A DNA stretch of 64,000 nt from Mucilaginibacter inviolabilis (GCF_011089895.1 NZ_JAANAT010000005.1:186001-250000); one strand, 5' to 3'; counted from the first letter of the stretch, positions 1 to 9,065 are shown. Numbers and translations are program-made. The notes: generated by a model not told the origin, from the letters alone.

Positions 1-1954
1 TGGCGGTAACCTCGTGCTCGCGGTAACCCAAATTGCGTAAGGCTTCGGGCACCGCCTGGTTGATGATCTTGAAATAACCACCACCCGATAGCTTTTTGAA
101 TTTCACCAGCGCAAAATCGGGTTCGATGCCGGTAGTATCGCAATCCATCACCAAACCAATGGTGCCTGTTGGGGCAATTACGGTAGTTTGAGCGTTGCGA
201 TAGCCGTGCTTCTCGCCCATTTCTACAGCCTTATCCCAGGCGTTGCAGGCGGCCGACAGCAGATAATCCGGACAATATTTTGGATCGATACCCGGAGGGG
301 CTATCTCCAGATTCTCATAATTTTCGGTAGAGTTATAAGCCGTGTAGCGATGATTGCGCATTACCCGCAGCATATGCTGTTTATTATCGTTGTATTTGCG
401 GAAAGGTCCCAGCTCACGGGCCATTTCGGCCGAAGTAGCATAGGCCGTCCCCGTCATAATAGCGGTGATGGCCCCACCAATAGCGCGGGCCTTATCACTG
501 TCGTAAGGAATACCGTTCACCATGAGTGCCGAACCCAGATTAGCATAACCCAGGCCCAGGGTTCGGTAATCGTAAGATAACTGCGCTACTTCTTCGGATG
601 GGAATTGTGCCATCAGTACGGAGATCTCCAATACGATAGTCCACATGCGGCAGGCATATTCAAATCCTTTTACATCAAATACCCGGGTTTGCGGATCAAA
701 AAAATGCGCCAGGTTAATAGAAGCCAGATTACAGGCCGTATTATCCAGGAACATATACTCGGAGCAGGGGTTGGAGGCATTGATGCGACCACCTTCGGGG
801 CAGGTATGCCACTCGTTAATGGTGGTATCAAACTGCACACCCGGATCGGCGCAGGCCCAGGCAGCAAAAGCGATATCGTCCCAAAGTTTTTGCGAGGCGA
901 CGGTTTTGGTCACTTTACCAGTAATGCGACTGGTAAGTTCCCAGGGGTTCTCTGCTCTAAGGGCGTGGAAAAAGCTATTGGGTACGCGCACCGAATTGTT
1001 AGAATTTTGGCCAGATACGGTACGATAAGCCTCGCCTTCATAGTCGGACGAATAACCGGCGGCTATCAGCGCGGCCACTTTCTTTTCCTCCTCTACTTTC
1101 CAATTCACAAAACCTTCAATTTCGGGGTGATCCAGATCGAGGCAAACCATTTTGGCCGCCCGGCGTGTTGTACCGCCCGATTTGATGGCACCGGCGGCAC
1201 GGTCACCTATTTTGAGGAAAGACATTAAGCCTGAGGAATAACCACCACCGGCCAGTTTTTCTGTTTCGCCGCGAATCTTGGAGAAGTTGGTACCCACACC
1301 CGATCCATATTTAAATATACGGGCCTCGCGTACCCAAAGATCCATGATGCCGCCCTTGTTCACCAGATCGTCATCAACAGACAATATAAAACAGGCATGC
1401 GGCTGTGGGCGCTCATAAGCGGAAGTTGATTTGCTGAGCGTTTCGGTAAGCGGATCAACAAAGTAATGCCCCTGTGGCTTACCTGTGATACCATACGAAT
1501 TATGCAACCCGGTATTGAACCATTGCGGCGAGTTTGGCGCGGCCAGTTGCCCAACAATGGTATAAACTATTTCATCATAAAAAATATCAGCGTCTTTTGG
1601 GCTGGCGAAATAGCCATAGCGCACGCCCCAGTCTTTCCAGCAGTTGGCCATGCGGTGAGCCACCTGCTTGATGCTTTTTTCGGTCCCGATGCTGCCATCG
1701 GCCTGCGGTACGCCAGCTTTCCGAAAATATTTTTGTGCCAATATATCGGTTGCCACCTGGCTCCAGGTAACAGGCACTTCTACATCGTTCATTTCAAACA
1801 CCGCATCGCCCGATGGGTTGCGGATTACCGACGATCGCTTATCATATGTAAACAGATCGAATACGTTAATTCCTTCTTTAGTGAAATAGCGTGTTGTTTT
1901 AAGCCCTTTCCCGCTGCTGGAGGCGGACATTTTGGAGGTAATGTTTTTGGCCAT
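1..1954 (-). CDS. nrdJ: Vitamin B12-dependent ribonucleotide reductase (class II), 5' part only
   Basis: Reduces ribonucleotides to deoxyribonucleotides using adenosylcobalamin, in the cytoplasm. The frame reads from ATG at 1954 to the left edge with no stop, giving about 651 residues; the C-terminus lies outside the window. Visible motifs: PHACFIL, with the first active-site cysteine; a glycine-rich GSGVGTNFSKIRG; NPCSEYMFLDNTACNLASINL-type finger-loop sequence containing the radical cysteine and Asn/Glu; and PTGTIGLVMDCDTTGIEP near the visible end, typical of NrdJ. The order and spacing fit the long NrdJ form of about 850 residues found in Bacteroidota. No cobalamin riboswitch box was seen upstream. 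All forward-strand open frames across this stretch are antisense shadows. The assignment is confident; the class II call rests on the PTGTIG...DCDTTG block and the lack of an NrdA-type layout. Confidence 0.93.
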   Translation of the reverse strand, partial: MAKNITSKMSASSSGKGLKTTRYFTKEGINVFDLFTYDKRSSVIRNPSGDAVFEMNDVEVPVTWSQVATDILAQKYFRKAGVPQADGSIGTEKSIKQVAHRMANCWKDWGVRYGYFASPKDADIFYDEIVYTIVGQLAAPNSPQWFNTGLHNSYGITGKPQGHYFVDPLTETLSKSTSAYERPQPHACFILSVDDDLVNKGGIMDLWVREARIFKYGSGVGTNFSKIRGETEKLAGGGYSSGLMSFLKIGDRAAGAIKSGGTTRRAAKMVCLDLDHPEIEGFVNWKVEEEKKVAALIAAGYSSDYEGEAYRTVSGQNSNNSVRVPNSFFHALRAENPWELTSRITGKVTKTVASQKLWDDIAFAAWACADPGVQFDTTINEWHTCPEGGRINASNPCSEYMFLDNTACNLASINLAHFFDPQTRVFDVKGFEYACRMWTIVLEISVLMAQFPSEEVAQLSYDYRTLGLGYANLGSALMVNGIPYDSDKARAIGGAITAIMTGTAYATSAEMARELGPFRKYNDNKQHMLRVMRNHRYTAYNSTENYENLEIAPPGIDPKYCPDYLLSAACNAWDKAVEMGEKHGYRNAQTTVIAPTGTIGLVMDCDTTGIEPDFALVKFKKLSGGGYFKIINQAVPEALRNLGYREHEVTA

Positions 1955-1991
1955 AGTATTATAGATTTAGAAGATGAGAGAGCGATAACTC

Positions 1992-2010
1992 AAAACACTA
2001 AGGGTGTTTT
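1992..2010. promoter_or_regulatory. Palindrome in the nrdJ leader
   Basis: AAAACAC, a 5-base spacer and GTGTTTT form a perfect 7-bp inverted repeat about 40 bases upstream of the nrdJ start. It could be an operator for a ribonucleotide-reductase regulator or a weak leader hairpin. It does not match the 16-base NrdR box well. The function is a guess. Confidence 0.3.
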
Positions 2011-2228
2011 AATCAAAGCTATCAGTATCGGTATTACCTTTTATTTCAGAGTTTTCCACACATGTCAATTAATAGGCTCCCGCATTATATATAAAATAGC
2101 AATACTTTGATTATCAATTCCTTACGCGTGTTAATAATTAAAAAATTATCTTTTTATATCATTTTTTGTAGCTTACAGCATATTGATCAGTTATATTAAA
2201 CTGTCAATTAAATTATCAATCCCTATAC

Positions 2229-2723
2229 ATGAAAAAATTAATTCTGATAGTACTTTTGGCTGCTTTTACACGGAGCGTCCGCGCGCAGGAACAACCTCAC
2301 GTATATAACCCCAATGCCGATGCTAAAGCAGAGATCGCAGCCGCGGTAAAACAGGCGGCACAACAGCATAAAAACGTGCTTTTGCAAATTGGCGGCAACT
2401 GGTGCGTCTGGTGCCTGCGGTTTAACGATCTGGTGACCAAAGATGCCGACCTGAACAAATACCTGAATGATAACTACGTGGTTTTGCATGTAAACTACAG
2501 TAAAGAAAATGAGAACAAAGCCGTGCTGGCCGATCTGGGTTATCCGCAACGTTTCGGATTCCCGGTATTTGTAGTGCTGGATGACAAAGGCACACGTCTG
2601 CATACTCAAAACTCAGGTTACCTGGAAGAAGGCAAAGGGCACAGCAAAGAAAAGGTGATGGATTTTTTAAAGGACTGGTCGCCCGCGGCAATTGATCCCA
2701 AAACTTACGAGAAGGCGAAGTAA
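2229..2723 (+). CDS. Secreted thioredoxin-fold protein
   Basis: 164 residues. The N-terminus (MKKLILIVLLAAFTRSVRAQ) is a Sec signal peptide ending at about residue 20, so the protein should act in the periplasm. The redox motif is WCVWC at about residues 57-61, preceded by GGN, which resembles the thioredoxin_7 / DUF255-like branch more than classical WCGPC thioredoxins. The cis-proline loop is visible as FGFPVFVVLDDKG. It probably reduces or isomerises disulfides in exported proteins; the substrate is unknown. It is divergent from nrdJ, and the 274-bp gap between them could carry both promoters. A link to ribonucleotide reductase is unlikely because this protein is exported. Confidence 0.85.
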   Translation: MKKLILIVLLAAFTRSVRAQEQPHVYNPNADAKAEIAAAVKQAAQQHKNVLLQIGGNWCVWCLRFNDLVTKDADLNKYLNDNYVVLHVNYSKENENKAVLADLGYPQRFGFPVFVVLDDKGTRLHTQNSGYLEEGKGHSKEKVMDFLKDWSPAAIDPKTYEKAK

Positions 2724-2755
2724 CTCCCTTCTAATCCCTTAAATATGAATAAGAC

Positions 2756-2828
2756 TGTCATGCTGAGCTCAGTCGAAGCATAGTAGGCAGGCTTCTGCGC
2801 TCTACCCTTCGACAAGCTCAGGGTGACA
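2756..2828. repeat. REP-like imperfect palindrome (TGTCA-CTGAGCT-TCGAAG type)
   Basis: TGTCATGCTGAGCTCAGTCG at the left and CTTCGACAAGCTCAGGGTGA at the right are imperfect inverted copies around a loop of about 25 bases. This sequence type (CTTCGACAAGCTCAGGGTGACA) recurs as an intergenic repeat in many bacterial genomes. It sits in the gap between the thioredoxin gene and the DUF4386 gene. Confidence 0.75.
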
Positions 2829-2916
2829 GCCCTTTTTTGCTCGCGCCCCTTTAATAGCTGTAACAATTTTGATGTGCTCGAATCAAAATGACAGCTAATC
2901 ACTAACCTACACCACC

Positions 2917-3627
2917 ATGACTGAATTTTCCACCAGTCTACCCCCACAAAAAAATGCCAGGATCGCAGGCTTATTATATCTTGTCAATATAGTTACGGGC
3001 ATTTTTGTCCTGATGTATATTCCCGGAAAGCTTATTGTTTGGAGCGATGCGGCTACAACTTTTAAAAATATCACCGAATCTGAAACATTATTCCGCCTGG
3101 GCATTTTGGTCTATTTCATTTGTTATATCTTCTTTTTGCTACTTCCACTTGCTTTGTACAAATTATTAAAAGAGGTAAATAAAAACTATGCTATTCTGAT
3201 GGTCATATTGGCCCTGGTTCAGATACCAATGGCTTTTGTAAATATCCTTAACTATTTTGCGGTATTAACCCTTATTGGTAAAGCCAGCTACCTGCACACA
3301 TTTGATCTGCCCCATCTGCAGGCCCAGGTGATGTTAAATCTTCACTTTTATAGCCAGGGTAATCAGGTAGCTTCTATATTCTGGGGACTTTGGCTGCTCC
3401 CTTTTGGTTACCTGGTATATAAATCGGGCTTTCTGCCGAAGATTTTAGGTGTTTTTTTGATACTGGGAGGTTTGAGTTACCTGATAGATTTTACCTGTGA
3501 TTTTCTATTTACAGGCTACGGTAAAATGACCATTTCTAGTTTTGTTACCATACCCGCCAGCATTGGCGAAATAAGCATCTGCCTGTGGCTGCTGATCATG
3601 GGGGTGAAGAAACAGAAAGCAACATAA
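2917..3627 (+). CDS. DUF4386 family membrane protein
   Basis: 236 residues. About seven hydrophobic segments are visible (around 17-37, 62-84, 92-114, 143-165, 172-195 and 208-228), and the N-terminal pattern ARIAGLLYLVNIVTGIF is typical of DUF4386 integral membrane proteins. No catalytic motif is apparent and the family has no established function. It is a single gene, with a REP-like repeat upstream and a bidirectional terminator shared with pyk downstream. Confidence 0.8.
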   Translation: MTEFSTSLPPQKNARIAGLLYLVNIVTGIFVLMYIPGKLIVWSDAATTFKNITESETLFRLGILVYFICYIFFLLLPLALYKLLKEVNKNYAILMVILALVQIPMAFVNILNYFAVLTLIGKASYLHTFDLPHLQAQVMLNLHFYSQGNQVASIFWGLWLLPFGYLVYKSGFLPKILGVFLILGGLSYLIDFTCDFLFTGYGKMTISSFVTIPASIGEISICLWLLIMGVKKQKAT

Positions 3628-3659
3628 GGCTTCAATCGGAACAAAAACCTATATAAACA

Positions 3660-3690
3660 AAAAAGGCTCATCATTACGGCGAGCCTTTTT
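3660..3690. terminator. Bidirectional Rho-independent terminator
   Basis: AAAAAGGCTC (3660-3669) pairs with GAGCCTTTTT (3681-3690) around an 11-base loop. A-runs and T-runs on both sides let it serve both the DUF4386 gene (plus) and pyk (minus), which converge here. Confidence 0.85.
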
Positions 3691-3715
3691 CCATTAAAAG
3701 TATATTTAAATAAGG

Positions 3716-5152
3716 TTATTCAACAATGCTTACTTTAAGCATATTGGTTTTACCTTGTTTAATAATAGGCACAGCGGCGGTATTAATCACTACGTCGCCG
3801 GCTTTGATGAGGTCTTCTGATTTCAGGATGCCGTTTACATCGCTGATAGTTTGGTCGGTACTTTCCAGTTTATCATAGAAAAAGGCACGTACACCCCAAA
3901 CCAAACTTAAAGCATTTAGCAATTGCCTGTTGGAGGTGAATATATAAGTACTTGCCTGTGGTCTGTGGCTCGAGATCTGGAAAGCGGTATAACCAGATGT
4001 GGTCATGGATACGATACCTACCGCATTGGTGTGCTGCGCCAGGTGAACGGCCGATTCGCAAACCGCGTTGCTCAGGTAATCTGGCGAAGATGGATCAGTA
4101 TTATTAACTTTAGCAGTATTAAAGCTGTAACCAAACTCCTCCACGTTACGCACAATTTTAGCCATGGTTTCGATAACAATAACCGGGAACTCACCAACTG
4201 AAGTCTCGCCGCTAAGCATCACCGCGTCGGCGCCATCCAGTACCGAGTTGGCTACGTCATTTACCTCGGCGCGTGTTGGACGTGGGGTAGTGATCATAGA
4301 TTCCAGCATTTGGGTAGCTACAATTACCGGTTTTGAAGCCGCACGACATTTGCTCGCGATCATTTTTTGTAATAATGGAACTTCTTCCAATGGCATTTCT
4401 ACACCAAGGTCGCCACGGGCTACCATCACACCGTCTGTAGCGGCAATAATTTCGTCGATGTTATCAATAGCTTCCGGCTTCTCTACTTTGGCGATAACCT
4501 TGGCAGCTTTACCACTTTGCGCGATGATATGTTTTAATTCAGTAATATCCTGACCGGTACGTACAAATGATAAACCTATCCACTCCACATCATATTTCAG
4601 TGCGAATTGCAGGTTGATCAAATCTTCTTCGGTTAAGCTTGGGATAGATACTTTAGTATTTGGCAGGTTAACTCCTTTGCGTGAAGTTAGGATACCGCCG
4701 TGTACCACTTCGCAGATAACGGTGTCTTTTTTGTTGGTTTCAATAACGCGTAACTGCAGTTTACCATCGTCCAACAAAATAATTTCGTTGGCTTGTACAT
4801 CCTGTGGGAAGGTATCATAAGTAATGTAGATCTGCTCATCATTACCGATACATTCCTGAGTGGTGATTTTAATATGAGTTCCGTTAACCAGGTGTATGCC
4901 ACCATCTTTTACCAAACCGATACGGATTTTAGGGCCCTGTAAATCGGCCAGGATGCCAACGTTGGTTTTGTATTGTTCGTTAATTTCACGAATGATGTCA
5001 ATTACGGCTTTATGATCCTCCGGTCTTCCGTGCGAAAAATTAAGGCGGCAAACATTAACACCGGCTTTGATCATAGCTAATAAAACATCTTTTTTAGCTG
5101 ACGCCGGGCCCATGGTGGCTACAATTTTAGTACGATTATAGTATAGTTTCAT
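3716..5152 (-). CDS. pyk: Pyruvate kinase
   Basis: 478 residues, normal length. It converts phosphoenolpyruvate and ADP to pyruvate and ATP in glycolysis. The N-terminus RTKIVATMGPAS and RLNFSHG are the nucleotide and substrate-binding strands. The catalytic Lys222 and metal ligand Glu224 lie in AKVEKPEAI, followed by VARGDLGVE (metal-binding Asp). The family signature ATQMLESM...PTRAEVNDVANSVLDGADAVMLSGET is complete. The C-terminal regulatory domain is present. It is the last gene of a minus-strand pair with the IPExxxVDY gene, a neighbourhood widely conserved in Bacteroidota. Its 3' end shares a bidirectional terminator with DUF4386. Confidence 0.97.
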   Translation of the reverse strand: MKLYYNRTKIVATMGPASAKKDVLLAMIKAGVNVCRLNFSHGRPEDHKAVIDIIREINEQYKTNVGILADLQGPKIRIGLVKDGGIHLVNGTHIKITTQECIGNDEQIYITYDTFPQDVQANEIILLDDGKLQLRVIETNKKDTVICEVVHGGILTSRKGVNLPNTKVSIPSLTEEDLINLQFALKYDVEWIGLSFVRTGQDITELKHIIAQSGKAAKVIAKVEKPEAIDNIDEIIAATDGVMVARGDLGVEMPLEEVPLLQKMIASKCRAASKPVIVATQMLESMITTPRPTRAEVNDVANSVLDGADAVMLSGETSVGEFPVIVIETMAKIVRNVEEFGYSFNTAKVNNTDPSSPDYLSNAVCESAVHLAQHTNAVGIVSMTTSGYTAFQISSHRPQASTYIFTSNRQLLNALSLVWGVRAFFYDKLESTDQTISDVNGILKSEDLIKAGDVVINTAAVPIIKQGKTNMLKVSIVE

Positions 5153-5220
5153 ATTGTTCGGGTTAAACTGGCTTACATTTATATTAGTGTAAAACCAACA
5201 CTCTTTTTTTAAATTTTGCG

Positions 5221-5646
5221 CTAAAATAACAGATTTTCCCGTGATTTTATTTTTTTCGGATCAATCTTTACGGCGGCCACAACTTCGGGTATCTTATTAA
5301 TGGTTGATACCAGGCTGTCCAGGTCGTCATCGTCAATATAATTCTTGATCATAACAAAGTAATCGGCGCTCCTGATCTCGGGCACCAGATAACCGTCAGA
5401 CCCCTTATTACCAATAAAATAGAAGTCGGTTTCGGTGGTTTCCCACTGGTAATGAAAAAGGGAGAACAATACAGGTTCGGCCCCCTGATAGATATCGACA
5501 GAGAGGTCGTTTGACCGCACGAAATTAAAATTTAAAGATTTGTTGATAAGGTAACAAATACGGTAATCTTTTAATGATGTGGTTATGGCGATAAGCACAA
5601 AATCAAAATCGATCTCAAACTTTAAAAATTTCCTGTTCAAAATCAT
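5221..5646 (-). CDS. IPExxxVDY family protein
   Basis: 141 residues from ATG at 5646. The family is named for a C-terminal motif, seen here as IPEVVAAVKIDP. The N-terminal LKFEIDFDFVLIAITTSLKDY matches the family start. Function is unknown; the gene is regularly found next to pyk and the acpP-fabF-rnc block in Bacteroidota, as here. An in-frame TTG at 5664 gives a longer frame but falls inside the TAATTTTG promoter box at 5662-5669, so the ATG is preferred. It is divergent from acpP. Confidence 0.85.
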   Translation of the reverse strand: MILNRKFLKFEIDFDFVLIAITTSLKDYRICYLINKSLNFNFVRSNDLSVDIYQGAEPVLFSLFHYQWETTETDFYFIGNKGSDGYLVPEIRSADYFVMIKNYIDDDDLDSLVSTINKIPEVVAAVKIDPKKIKSRENLLF

Positions 5647-5661
5647 TACTTTTACAAACGT

Positions 5662-5669
5662 CAAAATTA
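5662..5669 (-). promoter_or_regulatory. -7 promoter box of the IPExxxVDY gene
   Basis: TAATTTTG on the minus strand matches the Bacteroidota -7 consensus TAnnTTTG exactly and lies 15 bases before the ATG at 5646. No TTG was found at the expected -33 distance. Confidence 0.45.
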
Positions 5670-5723
5670 CGAATACAAACCGTTTGAATAAAATTTTGTT
5701 ACCGAAATATATTGTAAAAGTTT

Positions 5724-5731
5724 TAGATTTG
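5724..5731 (+). promoter_or_regulatory. Candidate -7 box for acpP-fabF-rnc
   Basis: TAGATTTG is an exact TAnnTTTG match 63 bases before the acpP ATG. The -33 TTG is not at consensus spacing, so it is a candidate only. Confidence 0.35.
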
Positions 5732-5794
5732 ATAATTGACAGAATTTATTTTTCTTTGCACTGAATTTTTATTAATCATTAAACTATAAAGACT

Positions 5795-6031
5795 ATGTCT
5801 GATATCGCTTCAAGAGTAAAAGCTATTATCGTAGAAAAACTGGGTGTTGACGAAAGTGAAGTTACACCAGAAGCGAGTTTCACCAATGATCTTGGTGCCG
5901 ACTCGTTAGACACCGTGGAACTAATCATGGAGTTTGAAAAAGAATTTAACGTGGCTATTCCTGACGATCAGGCTGAAACTATTGGTACTGTTGGCCAGGC
6001 AGTTGCTTATCTTGAAAAAAACGTTAAATAA
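5795..6031 (+). CDS. acpP: Acyl carrier protein
   Basis: 78 residues, acidic and of standard length. It carries growing fatty acyl chains on a 4'-phosphopantetheine arm attached to Ser37 in the conserved GADSLDTVELIMEFE. Helix I (IASRVKAIIVEKLGVDE) and the C-terminal helix are both present. It is the first gene of acpP-fabF-rnc, with 19 bases to fabF, the classical fatty acid synthesis arrangement. Confidence 0.97.
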   Translation: MSDIASRVKAIIVEKLGVDESEVTPEASFTNDLGADSLDTVELIMEFEKEFNVAIPDDQAETIGTVGQAVAYLEKNVK

Positions 6032-6050
6032 GACTCCCTAACTGGATTAA

Positions 6051-7304
6051 ATGGAGTTTAAAAGAGTTGTAGTAACCGGGCTTGGAGCACTTACTCCTAT
6101 TGGTAACACAGTTTCAGAATACTGGAACGGTTTGATCAATGGGGTAAGTGGCGCTGCCTTAATTAAAAGTTTTGACACTGAAAAGTTCAAAACTAAATTC
6201 GCATGTGAAGTTAAGGGCTTTGATGCGGATGGTTTCCTGGGCCGTAAAGACGCCCGAAAATTAGATCCTTTTGTTCAATACGCTCTTTTTTCAACTGAAG
6301 AAGCCGTAAAGGATGCAGGATTAGATTTCGAAAAATTAGATGTTAACCGTATAGGTGTTATATGGGGAGCGGGCATAGGTGGTTTAAAAACCTTCCTTGA
6401 CGAGGTGATGAACTTTGCCAAAGGCGATGGTTCACCTCGCTTTAACCCTTTCTTTATACCTAAAATGATAGCTGATATTGCCCCTGGTCATATCTCTATT
6501 AAATATGGCTTACGTGGCCCCAACTTTACAACGGTATCTGCCTGCGCTTCATCAAACAACTCCCTGATTGATTCATTTAACTATATCCGCATGGGTAAAG
6601 CTAATATGTTTATCAGCGGTGGTTCTGAAGCCATCATTAACGAAGCCGGTATTGGCGGTTTTAATGCAATGCACGCCCTGTCAACCCGTAACGACGATCC
6701 GGCAACGGCTTCGCGTCCGTTTGATTTGGATCGTGATGGTTTTGTGGCCGGTGAAGGTGCTGGTACCATTATTCTTGAAGAACTGGAACACGCTAAAGCA
6801 CGCGGCGCAAAAATTTATGCCGAAATGATAGGCGGAGGCATGAGTGCCGATGCTTACCACATGACCGCTCCACACCCGGAAGGTTTAGGCGCGGCAGCCG
6901 TTATGCGTGCAGCTTTAGAAGATGCTAACCTTACCCCTGCCGATATCGATTACGTAAATGTTCACGGAACATCTACACCAATTGGCGATCCGCAGGAAAT
7001 TAAGGCTATACATGATGTTTTTGGCAATGATATTTACCGTATTAATATCAGTTCAACCAAATCAATGACTGGTCACCTCCTGGGTGCTGCCGGCGCAATT
7101 GAGGCCATAGCATCTATATTAGCTTTAAAAAATGGTATAATTCCCCCTACTATTAACCATTTTACCGACGATCCTGCTTTTGACCCTAAAATCAACTTTA
7201 CCTTTAACACTGCCCAAAAGCGTGAAATAAAGATAGTTCAAAGCAACGGATTTGGTTTTGGTGGCCATAATGCTTCTGTTATATTTAAAAAGTACGAAGA
7301 TTAA
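6051..7304 (+). CDS. fabF: Beta-ketoacyl-ACP synthase II
   Basis: 417 residues. It condenses malonyl-ACP with acyl-ACP in type II fatty acid synthesis. The nucleophile is Cys165 in TVSACASSNNSL; the two catalytic histidines are in VHGTSTPIGD and KSMTGHLLGAAGAIEA; the C-terminal GFGFGGHNAS loop is intact. Length and motif order match FabF rather than FabB. It lies between acpP and rnc, consistent with cotranscription. Confidence 0.97.
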   Translation: MEFKRVVVTGLGALTPIGNTVSEYWNGLINGVSGAALIKSFDTEKFKTKFACEVKGFDADGFLGRKDARKLDPFVQYALFSTEEAVKDAGLDFEKLDVNRIGVIWGAGIGGLKTFLDEVMNFAKGDGSPRFNPFFIPKMIADIAPGHISIKYGLRGPNFTTVSACASSNNSLIDSFNYIRMGKANMFISGGSEAIINEAGIGGFNAMHALSTRNDDPATASRPFDLDRDGFVAGEGAGTIILEELEHAKARGAKIYAEMIGGGMSADAYHMTAPHPEGLGAAAVMRAALEDANLTPADIDYVNVHGTSTPIGDPQEIKAIHDVFGNDIYRINISSTKSMTGHLLGAAGAIEAIASILALKNGIIPPTINHFTDDPAFDPKINFTFNTAQKREIKIVQSNGFGFGGHNASVIFKKYED

Positions 7305-7316
7305 TTGTGGTTGTGG

Positions 7317-8042
7317 ATGCCTATCAGTCAGTTTTATAAGCTATATATATCACCCAACAGGAAATACGTTAAGATTTTAAAGAATTTGCTCGGTTTTGTG
7401 CCGGGCAATTTGTCTTTATACCGTTTGGCTTTCCGGCATAAGTCGGTTGCCCAAAACGTAAAAAAAGGGGTAAAAAACAGCAACGAGCGCCTGGAGTTTC
7501 TGGGCGATGCCGTGCTGGGCAGCGTGGTTGCCGAGGTACTCTTTAAATTATATCCGTATGAAGACGAAGGCTTTTTAACCGAGCTACGCTCCAAGATAGT
7601 AAGCCGCGTAAATCTTAACCAGCTTGCCCGTAAACTGGGTTTTGATAAACTCATTGAGTATGATAGCCGCATGCTTAACTCAAGCAGGCAGGGGTCGTTA
7701 CTAGGGGACGCTTTTGAAGCGCTTGTGGGTGCCGTTTATTTGGATAAGGGATACGACTTTACCAAAAACTTCCTGATCAACCACATCATCAAATCGCATA
7801 TTGATATCCACAAGCTGGAACAAACCGAAACCAATTTTAAAAGCAAATTGATTGAATGGTGCCAGCGCCATGGTCGTGATATTATCTTTGAACTGGTAAC
7901 CAACCTGGAAGGTGAAAGTGCCAAACTTTTCACCGTACAAGCGAGCGTTGATGGCGAGGTGGTAGGCGAAGGCAAAGAATTCAGCAAAAAGAACGCCGAA
8001 AAACTAGCCGCCGAAAAAGCCTGTGAGTCTTTGGGGATTTAG
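7317..8042 (+). CDS. rnc: Ribonuclease III
   Basis: 241 residues from ATG at 7317. The frame also opens with TTG at 7305, directly after the fabF stop, but MPISQFYKLY is the better start. It cleaves double-stranded RNA, including rRNA precursors. The RNase III signature NERLEFLGDAVL is complete, the second acidic cluster is GDAFEALVGAVYLDKG, and a C-terminal dsRNA-binding domain is visible from about residue 170 (ending AEKLAAEKACESLG). It follows fabF by 12 bases. Long palindromic intergenic RNAs are common in this window and would be potential substrates; that is inference. Confidence 0.95.
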   Translation: MPISQFYKLYISPNRKYVKILKNLLGFVPGNLSLYRLAFRHKSVAQNVKKGVKNSNERLEFLGDAVLGSVVAEVLFKLYPYEDEGFLTELRSKIVSRVNLNQLARKLGFDKLIEYDSRMLNSSRQGSLLGDAFEALVGAVYLDKGYDFTKNFLINHIIKSHIDIHKLEQTETNFKSKLIEWCQRHGRDIIFELVTNLEGESAKLFTVQASVDGEVVGEGKEFSKKNAEKLAAEKACESLGI

Positions 8043-8202
8043 TTATTTTGGAGCAAAGAACAAGGATCTTTGGATTAACGATCTTTTTCTTATTTGTTGC
8101 AAAAAGCGTTACTCCTATACCCTCTCCCAAATCTTTATTCGGTCCTTGCTCTTTACTCCAAAGATCTTTGCTCCTTGTTCCCCTAATCCTTACTCCAAAA
8201 AA
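8043..8202. repeat. Palindromic word-repeat island A (GGAGCAAAGA / CTTTGCTCC type)
   Basis: The left arm begins TTTTGGAGCAAAGAACAAGG and continues ATCTTTGGATTAACGATC. The right arm carries TCCTTGCTCTTTACTCC, AAAGATCTTTGCTCCTTG and CCTTACTCCAAAA, the reverse complements of the same words, some of them repeated. It fills the whole gap between the convergent rnc and the following minus-strand gene, so it may act as a two-way transcript end. Related words recur near 48352-48385 and 48665-48695. Confidence 0.7.
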
Positions 8203-9000
8203 TTAATGTTTCTCTTTTTTCAATGTCTCTCCCGGTTCTGAGAGCCTCAGTGTAGTATCTTTTTTGATAAAAGTTGGCGAATTTAAGCCCTCGAGCATAT
8301 CTTTCTCTCCACTGTTTTTATAATACTCATACGACTTTTGCATCTGTTTGATCAGGTCATAATCGGTCCAGCCTTTCAGGTCCTCGTAGGATGGGGTATA
8401 GTAATTCATGAACCTGCGAGCGGCACTATCTGTTGGCAGTTTGGTATACTGTTTTACAAAATATACATTGTAGCGCCTGTTAATTTCGGCCTGCTCGGCT
8501 TCTCCTTTGGCAAAATTGGCAAATCGGCGTGCACGTCCAGGGGTTTTACCAAACAGTTCGTAAAGCCCTGTGATTGGGCTGCTTAAAAACGAGAGCACGG
8601 GAGGCTTACCGCTATAATAAGTACCTTGTTTACGGTAATCGTTCATGATGGCGTTAAGTTCCTGCTTTTTTGTTCGGCCAAGCACTTTTACTTCGGCCAG
8701 CTTGATTACCGGCTGCATGTATACCGGCATATCGCTGTTATTCAGCACCACAACTTTTTGCGGGGTAAACTCTTCCTTTGTAAAAAGTAAGGTATCGCCG
8801 GCAGAAGCCTTGATCGAAAACCAACCCAGGTCGTCACTGATCATGAGGCTGTTAGTTTTGAGGTTTTTGATCAAAACCTGGCCAATACGCTCAGGTGTAC
8901 TCTTTTTGGAGATCACTCCTTTGAGTGTAAATTCCTGAGCTGAAGCTATTAAAGCGGAACAAATACAGGCTATAAGAAGCAGGGGAAAACGATAATACAT
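8203..9000 (-). CDS. Secreted carboxypeptidase-regulatory-domain protein
   Basis: 265 residues from ATG at 9000 (MYYRFPLLLIACICSALIASAQ is a signal peptide; an upstream in-frame start at 9027 would place nine extra residues before it). Residues about 25-105 look like a CarboxypepD_reg-like beta-sandwich (FTLKGVISKKSTPERIGQVLIKN...DDLGWFSIKA), the fold found at the N-terminus of SusC-type receptors, here on a free-standing protein. The rest is helical and charged with no recognised motif. It is probably periplasmic or outer-membrane associated. Homologues are usually annotated only by this domain; no substrate can be assigned. A near-consensus TATCTTTA box lies 15 bases before the start. Confidence 0.7.
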   Translation of the reverse strand: MYYRFPLLLIACICSALIASAQEFTLKGVISKKSTPERIGQVLIKNLKTNSLMISDDLGWFSIKASAGDTLLFTKEEFTPQKVVVLNNSDMPVYMQPVIKLAEVKVLGRTKKQELNAIMNDYRKQGTYYSGKPPVLSFLSSPITGLYELFGKTPGRARRFANFAKGEAEQAEINRRYNVYFVKQYTKLPTDSAARRFMNYYTPSYEDLKGWTDYDLIKQMQKSYEYYKNSGEKDMLEGLNSPTFIKKDTTLRLSEPGETLKKEKH

Positions 9001-9065
9001 GAATGTGATATAACGTAAAGATACCAACTGTATTTTACACCAAATGTAAAAAAGTGTTAAACTTG

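Noticed and set aside
605..2110. Forward-strand open frames over the first 2 kb
   Set aside because: They are antisense to a continuous ribonucleotide reductase frame with all family motifs.
1955..2228. Cobalamin riboswitch upstream of nrdJ
   Set aside because: No B12-box or the expected paired helices were recognisable; the region is AT-rich.
2705..2947. 80-residue minus-strand open frame across the gap before DUF4386
   Set aside because: Runs through the REP-like palindrome and overlaps both neighbouring genes; no family resemblance.
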